From positions 124,001 to 188,000 of the forward strand of contig JALNZT010000001.1 in the NCBI GenBank assembly GCA_023229135.1: 64,000 nucleotides of DNA, given 5' to 3'. Below are positions 60,441-64,000 of the stretch, piece by piece. Made by a program: the position numbers and the translations under genes. Positions within the stretch are counted from its first letter, which is position 1; the number at the start of each line of letters is the position of its first letter. The stretch comes from Bacteroidales bacterium (lineage in GTDB: Bacteria; Bacteroidota; Bacteroidia; Bacteroidales; F082). Below the pieces are notes generated by a model. It saw only the letters and a program-made list of their open reading frames with translations, was not told where the DNA came from and did not search any database.

Positions 60441-61913
60441 ATGCATTCTACCATACTTATCCTGGATTCTTTAGATCAATGGAAACCCTATTATGACACG
60501 GATAGCATCCTTTCGTCCAGCGAATATCTTCAAAATCAAGAGCTTAACCAAAAGCATTTTTTTGTTATTAATTTATGCAATAAACTCGATTATCACTCCG
60601 AAGGCTATTATTGTTCGCTTTTGGCGCAAGCCCGCGGCCACAAAGTGCTTCCCGACATCGAAGTGATCAACAGGTTGGAATCTGGTGCTGTGATGCGCTT
60701 AGACAACCTGATGCAGAAAATTGCATTCAAATGGATGCAATCCAATGGTTTATTAAAGGATAGCGAAAGTAGCACACTCGATATTTATTTTGGCACAACA
60801 TCCGAAGTAGCCATGGAAAAAGTGGCCCGTTATATCTTTGAGCAAAATCCTTGCCCAATGCTCAGGGTTCAGTTTGCCTTTCGCGAAAAAAACCAGATAG
60901 AAAATATCCGGCCGCTTGGCCTCGAAGAACTTACAGATAGTCAGCAGGATGTTTTTGCGCAGGCACTGGATGCTTTTAGCAAGAAAGTTTGGCGACAGCC
61001 CCGTGTAAAAAAGCCATCACGTTATGATTTAGCAATTCTGCATGATCCAAACGATCCCATGCCCCCGAGCAATAAAACAGCACTCAATTCCTTTATTAGT
61101 CAAGCTAAGAAGCTGCAAATCAATGCGGAATTAATTACCGAACAGGATGCTTACCGCCTGATGGAGTATGATGCCTTGTTTATTCGGCAGACAACTTCAC
61201 TCAATCACATCACTTATCGCATGTCGCAACGGGCTCAAGAGGCTGATATGGTGGTAATTGATGATCCGCTTTCGATAATTCGCTGTACCAATAAAGTGTA
61301 TTTAAAAGAGTTGCTCGACAAAGAAGAAATCCCAACGCCAAAGTCGGCACTCATCTTTAAATCGCGCCCGGAAACCTGGGAACAAATCACGGAAACCCTT
61401 GGTGCACCTATTGTTTTAAAAGTTCCTGATGGATCATTCTCTCATGGCATGGGAAAAGCTGCCAATGATGCCGACTATCAAAAAATTCTGGAAACTTTGT
61501 TTGCGAAAACCGCCATTGTTCTTGCTCAGGAGTTTTTACCTACCGATTTCGACTGGCGCATCGGCGTGCTAAATGGCAACGCTATTTATGCCTGCAAGTA
61601 TTTTATGGCTCGCGGTCATTGGCAAATTTATCACCACAATGATAGCGGTAAAAGTCAGACAGGCTCTTTTAAAACCGTTCCGATCAATAAAGTTCCGCGC
61701 CATGTTTTGCGCAATGCGCTGGATGCCGCCAATTGCATTGGTAAAGGGCTTTATGGCGTTGATGTTAAGGAAATTGATGAAAAATCAGTGATCATTGAAG
61801 TCAACGATAATCCCTCCATCGATCACGGGGTTGAAGACGCCATTTTAGGTGACGAACTCTATCGGCTGATTTTACGTGAATTCTTGGACCGACTCGACCG
61901 CAAACACCGTTAA
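60441..61913 (+). CDS. RimK-like ATP-grasp protein with N-terminal RLAN-type domain
   Basis: 490 residues. The N-terminal about 190 residues match the RLAN-type domain often fused to RimK-like ligases (HSEGYYCSLLAQARGHKVLP). The ATP-grasp part follows, with VVIDDPLSIIRCTNKVYLKELL near 270 and VKEIDEKSVIIEVNDNPSIDHG near 445. It would ligate an amino acid or peptide to a carboxylate. The stop is 1 nt from the GNAT gene start, so the two probably work together. Confidence 0.85.
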   Translation: MHSTILILDSLDQWKPYYDTDSILSSSEYLQNQELNQKHFFVINLCNKLDYHSEGYYCSLLAQARGHKVLPDIEVINRLESGAVMRLDNLMQKIAFKWMQSNGLLKDSESSTLDIYFGTTSEVAMEKVARYIFEQNPCPMLRVQFAFREKNQIENIRPLGLEELTDSQQDVFAQALDAFSKKVWRQPRVKKPSRYDLAILHDPNDPMPPSNKTALNSFISQAKKLQINAELITEQDAYRLMEYDALFIRQTTSLNHITYRMSQRAQEADMVVIDDPLSIIRCTNKVYLKELLDKEEIPTPKSALIFKSRPETWEQITETLGAPIVLKVPDGSFSHGMGKAANDADYQKILETLFAKTAIVLAQEFLPTDFDWRIGVLNGNAIYACKYFMARGHWQIYHHNDSGKSQTGSFKTVPINKVPRHVLRNALDAANCIGKGLYGVDVKEIDEKSVIIEVNDNPSIDHGVEDAILGDELYRLILREFLDRLDRKHR

Positions 61914-61914
61914 C

Positions 61915-62361
61915 ATGGAAACGCCTCAGTTAAGAAAAGCACAGCTTTCCGACCTGGATGAGATAATGGAAATAGAAGGTCAAAGCTTTAATGAAGAAGC
62001 ATTTAGCCGAAAGCAAATGCGCTATTTATTGACTTCGGGTAACACTTTTTTGGTAGCTGAAATGCAACAACAAGTGGTTGCTACGATGATATTGCTTTCC
62101 AAAAAAAAGAGTAAAGTTCTCCGTATTTATGGGCTTGCAGTTTCTGATAAATTTAGAGGAAAAGGCCTTGGAAAGACGATGCTTTCAGAAGCGCTTAATG
62201 TGGCAAAAGCTGGTAATTATGGTGTTTTATCACTTGAAGTGAAAGCTGTAAATGCTACAGCCATAAAGCTTTATGAAAGTTTTGGCTTTAAGGCAGTAAA
62301 AGAATTACCGCACTATTTTAAAGGTGGCTATGCAGCGCAAAGAATGCAGCTAAAGCTTTAA
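61915..62361 (+). CDS. GNAT N-acetyltransferase
   Basis: 148 residues from the ATG at 61915. Acetyl-CoA-binding motif VSDKFRGKGLGKTML near residue 80, and NATAIKLYESFGFKAV near 120, the RimI-like pattern. The frame extends to 61876 inside the ATP-grasp gene and is rejected. Pairing with an ATP-grasp ligase suggests acetylation of the ligase product or substrate, but this is unproven. Confidence 0.88.
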   Translation: METPQLRKAQLSDLDEIMEIEGQSFNEEAFSRKQMRYLLTSGNTFLVAEMQQQVVATMILLSKKKSKVLRIYGLAVSDKFRGKGLGKTMLSEALNVAKAGNYGVLSLEVKAVNATAIKLYESFGFKAVKELPHYFKGGYAAQRMQLKL

Positions 62362-62589
62362 GAAACTTTTTACACTCACGAAATATTTCGGTAAACCACT
62401 TGTATAGAGAGGGTTAACGCATAATGCAGAACAGATTTTATTATTTAATTAGACTTTTAATTGGACTGATTCTAAATTAAGTATTAATATTGCGGCAAAA
62501 CTTTCTCTTTAAGTGAAATGTTTTTTGATCGAAACTTATTTTTTTCGACAAGATTTCATTCGCTTTAGTATGCATTAATCCAAATTTAG

Positions 62590-64000
62590 ATGAAAACTAT
62601 TCTTTTTACTTTACTGATGCTGACTTTCAGCGTGCTGGGTTTGCAAGCCCAAAATCAAAAGGCTGCCCCCAGCACAATTATTAAGCTTGAAGCGCCAAAA
62701 GTGGTGCCGAGTATTGCCAAACAGCTTGAAGCTGGGACTTTTATTGGCATTGATCCCAACGAGCCCTTACGCATGGGAAATCCCAAGAGGGCAGGTGCAA
62801 ACATGACAGTTCCGGGCAAAGGATTGCCCAAAGGTGATGACGCCCTCGTAAATAAACAGCAGCGTGTAGCAAAAAAAGCCGGGCGTGAGCCTTCATTGGT
62901 TTTTGATGCCAACGTATCCAATTACACGCCAAGCGATGCCACCGGAGCTGTTGGTCCTAACCATTACCTTGGCGGATGGAATGTTGGTTTTAGAGTTTTT
63001 GATAAAAGCGGCAATCCGCTTATGCCGGCAGCATCGCTTTCTACTATTTTTCCTGGAAACAATGCCGGTGACCCAATCATGCTATACGATGCTGAGGCAG
63101 ATAGGTACATTCTTACTGAATTTGATCAATCTCCAAATGGGTTTAACTTCGCCATTTCGGCTGGGCCTGACCCCGTAAACGACGACTGGTACGTATATAC
63201 TACCGGAATGACAACAGGATCATTTCCTGATTATCCTAAGTTTTCTATCTGGTCAGACGCCTATTATGTAACCGCAAATATTAGTTCAACAAATCGTGTT
63301 TTTGCCATCGAACGTGATCAGGTTTTAACAGGTGGAACACCTCAGTTTTTAGGTTTCCCGCTACCGGGAATCCGTACTTCCGGCTTCTATAGCCCGCAGT
63401 TTTTTAATGTAACTAATGGCGTATTGCCTCCTGCCGGAGATGCTACTATTGTTTATTTGCAGGACGATGCCTGGTCTGGCGTTTCTGAGGACCACCTTAA
63501 ACTTTGGACATTAAATGTCGATTGGGAAACACCTGCAAACTCATCTATTTCACAAGCGGTTGAATTGATAACAACACCGTTTATCTCTGTTTTTGATGGT
63601 GGAGGTTTTTCAAACAGACCACAACCTTCTGGCCCAAATATCGACATCCTGCAAGCAACCGTAATGCAGCAAGCACAGTACCGTCGCTTTCCTGGTTACA
63701 ATTCAGCACTTTTGAATTTTGTGGTTGACACCGATGGCTCTTCTGCTGAGTTAGCTGGTATTCGCTGGTTCGAGTTGCGTCAATATGGTGATGGAGAACC
63801 TTGGGAAATATATCAGGAAGGCACCTATATTTCACCCTACAACGGCAAAGATGCTTTTGCTGGAAGCATGGCGATGGATGGCCAGGGAAATATTGGAATG
63901 GCCTACACCACTGTAAGTACACAGGAATCAATAGCCATTTATTATACCGGTCGATATGCTTCTGACCCGCTGGGCACTATGACCGTAGATGAAACCTTAA
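62590..64000 (+). CDS. Large secreted protein, 3' end outside window
   Basis: At least 470 residues, running off the window with no stop. Signal peptide (MKTILFTLLMLTFSVLGLQAQ), then an N-terminal region rich in Lys and Pro, and a beta-rich body with DANVSNYTPSDATGAVGPNH near residue 100 and YDAEADRYILTEFD. Such secreted proteins in Bacteroidota often end in a type IX secretion sorting domain, which would lie outside the window. Function unknown. Confidence 0.75.
   Translation, partial: MKTILFTLLMLTFSVLGLQAQNQKAAPSTIIKLEAPKVVPSIAKQLEAGTFIGIDPNEPLRMGNPKRAGANMTVPGKGLPKGDDALVNKQQRVAKKAGREPSLVFDANVSNYTPSDATGAVGPNHYLGGWNVGFRVFDKSGNPLMPAASLSTIFPGNNAGDPIMLYDAEADRYILTEFDQSPNGFNFAISAGPDPVNDDWYVYTTGMTTGSFPDYPKFSIWSDAYYVTANISSTNRVFAIERDQVLTGGTPQFLGFPLPGIRTSGFYSPQFFNVTNGVLPPAGDATIVYLQDDAWSGVSEDHLKLWTLNVDWETPANSSISQAVELITTPFISVFDGGGFSNRPQPSGPNIDILQATVMQQAQYRRFPGYNSALLNFVVDTDGSSAELAGIRWFELRQYGDGEPWEIYQEGTYISPYNGKDAFAGSMAMDGQGNIGMAYTTVSTQESIAIYYTGRYASDPLGTMTVDETL

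Overview
The window is from a Bacteroidota genome, most likely a Bacteroidales-related lineage rather than Bacteroides itself. Supporting signs are TAnnTTTG-type promoter -7 boxes, few Shine-Dalgarno sites, LruC and DUF4833/DUF5686 proteins, and a bacterial sphingolipid pathway. No ribosomal RNA or conserved marker gene is present to place it more closely.

Positions 1 to about 25.9 kb are the conjugation half of a CTnDOT-type integrative conjugative element (ICE), visibly more GC-rich than the flanking DNA. From left to right it holds: a 5'-truncated, AT-rich KAP-family membrane P-loop NTPase (cargo); the mobilisation genes mobC, mobB and mobA on the minus strand; a candidate oriT/leader region; a complete plus-strand transfer operon in traA-to-traQ order ending in a lysozyme gene; then a minus-strand set of small accessory genes with PcfJ-like and PcfK-like proteins. 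Two large hairpins and a CTnDOT-like att core (about 25.94 kb) probably mark the right end. Integrase, excision and regulatory genes would lie left of the window.

Positions 26.0-28.7 kb are an AT-rich accessory strip. A small lipoprotein gene is split by an intact ISL3-family insertion sequence with an 8-bp target duplication. Next to it is a toxin-antitoxin pair whose ParE-like toxin gene is frameshifted.

Positions 28.8-39.9 kb are the most notable part of the chromosome: a single minus-strand run that starts with a TetR regulator and a palindromic operator. It encodes a CDP-alcohol phosphatidyltransferase, myo-inositol-phosphate synthase, a PgpA-like phosphatase, GtrA-like and DUF5686 proteins, serine palmitoyltransferase, a GNAT-fold candidate ceramide synthase, a candidate ceramide reductase, DUF4833 and a PAP2-type candidate inositol-phosphorylceramide synthase. 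Together these could make inositol phosphorylceramide from serine, acyl-CoA and glucose 6-phosphate.

Positions 40.3-50.8 kb hold sucD, a four-copy alternating intergenic repeat, a MarR-headed fatty-acid beta-oxidation run (FadN-type, thiolase, acyl-CoA dehydrogenase, DUF4442 thioesterase-like protein, acyl-CoA ligase) and a GreA/GreB factor. Positions 51.2-64 kb hold a LruC lipoprotein, a hypF / nickel transporter / outer-membrane protein / rex group, two small conserved genes, an outer-membrane protein, a RimK-like ATP-grasp and GNAT pair, and the 5' part of a large secreted protein.
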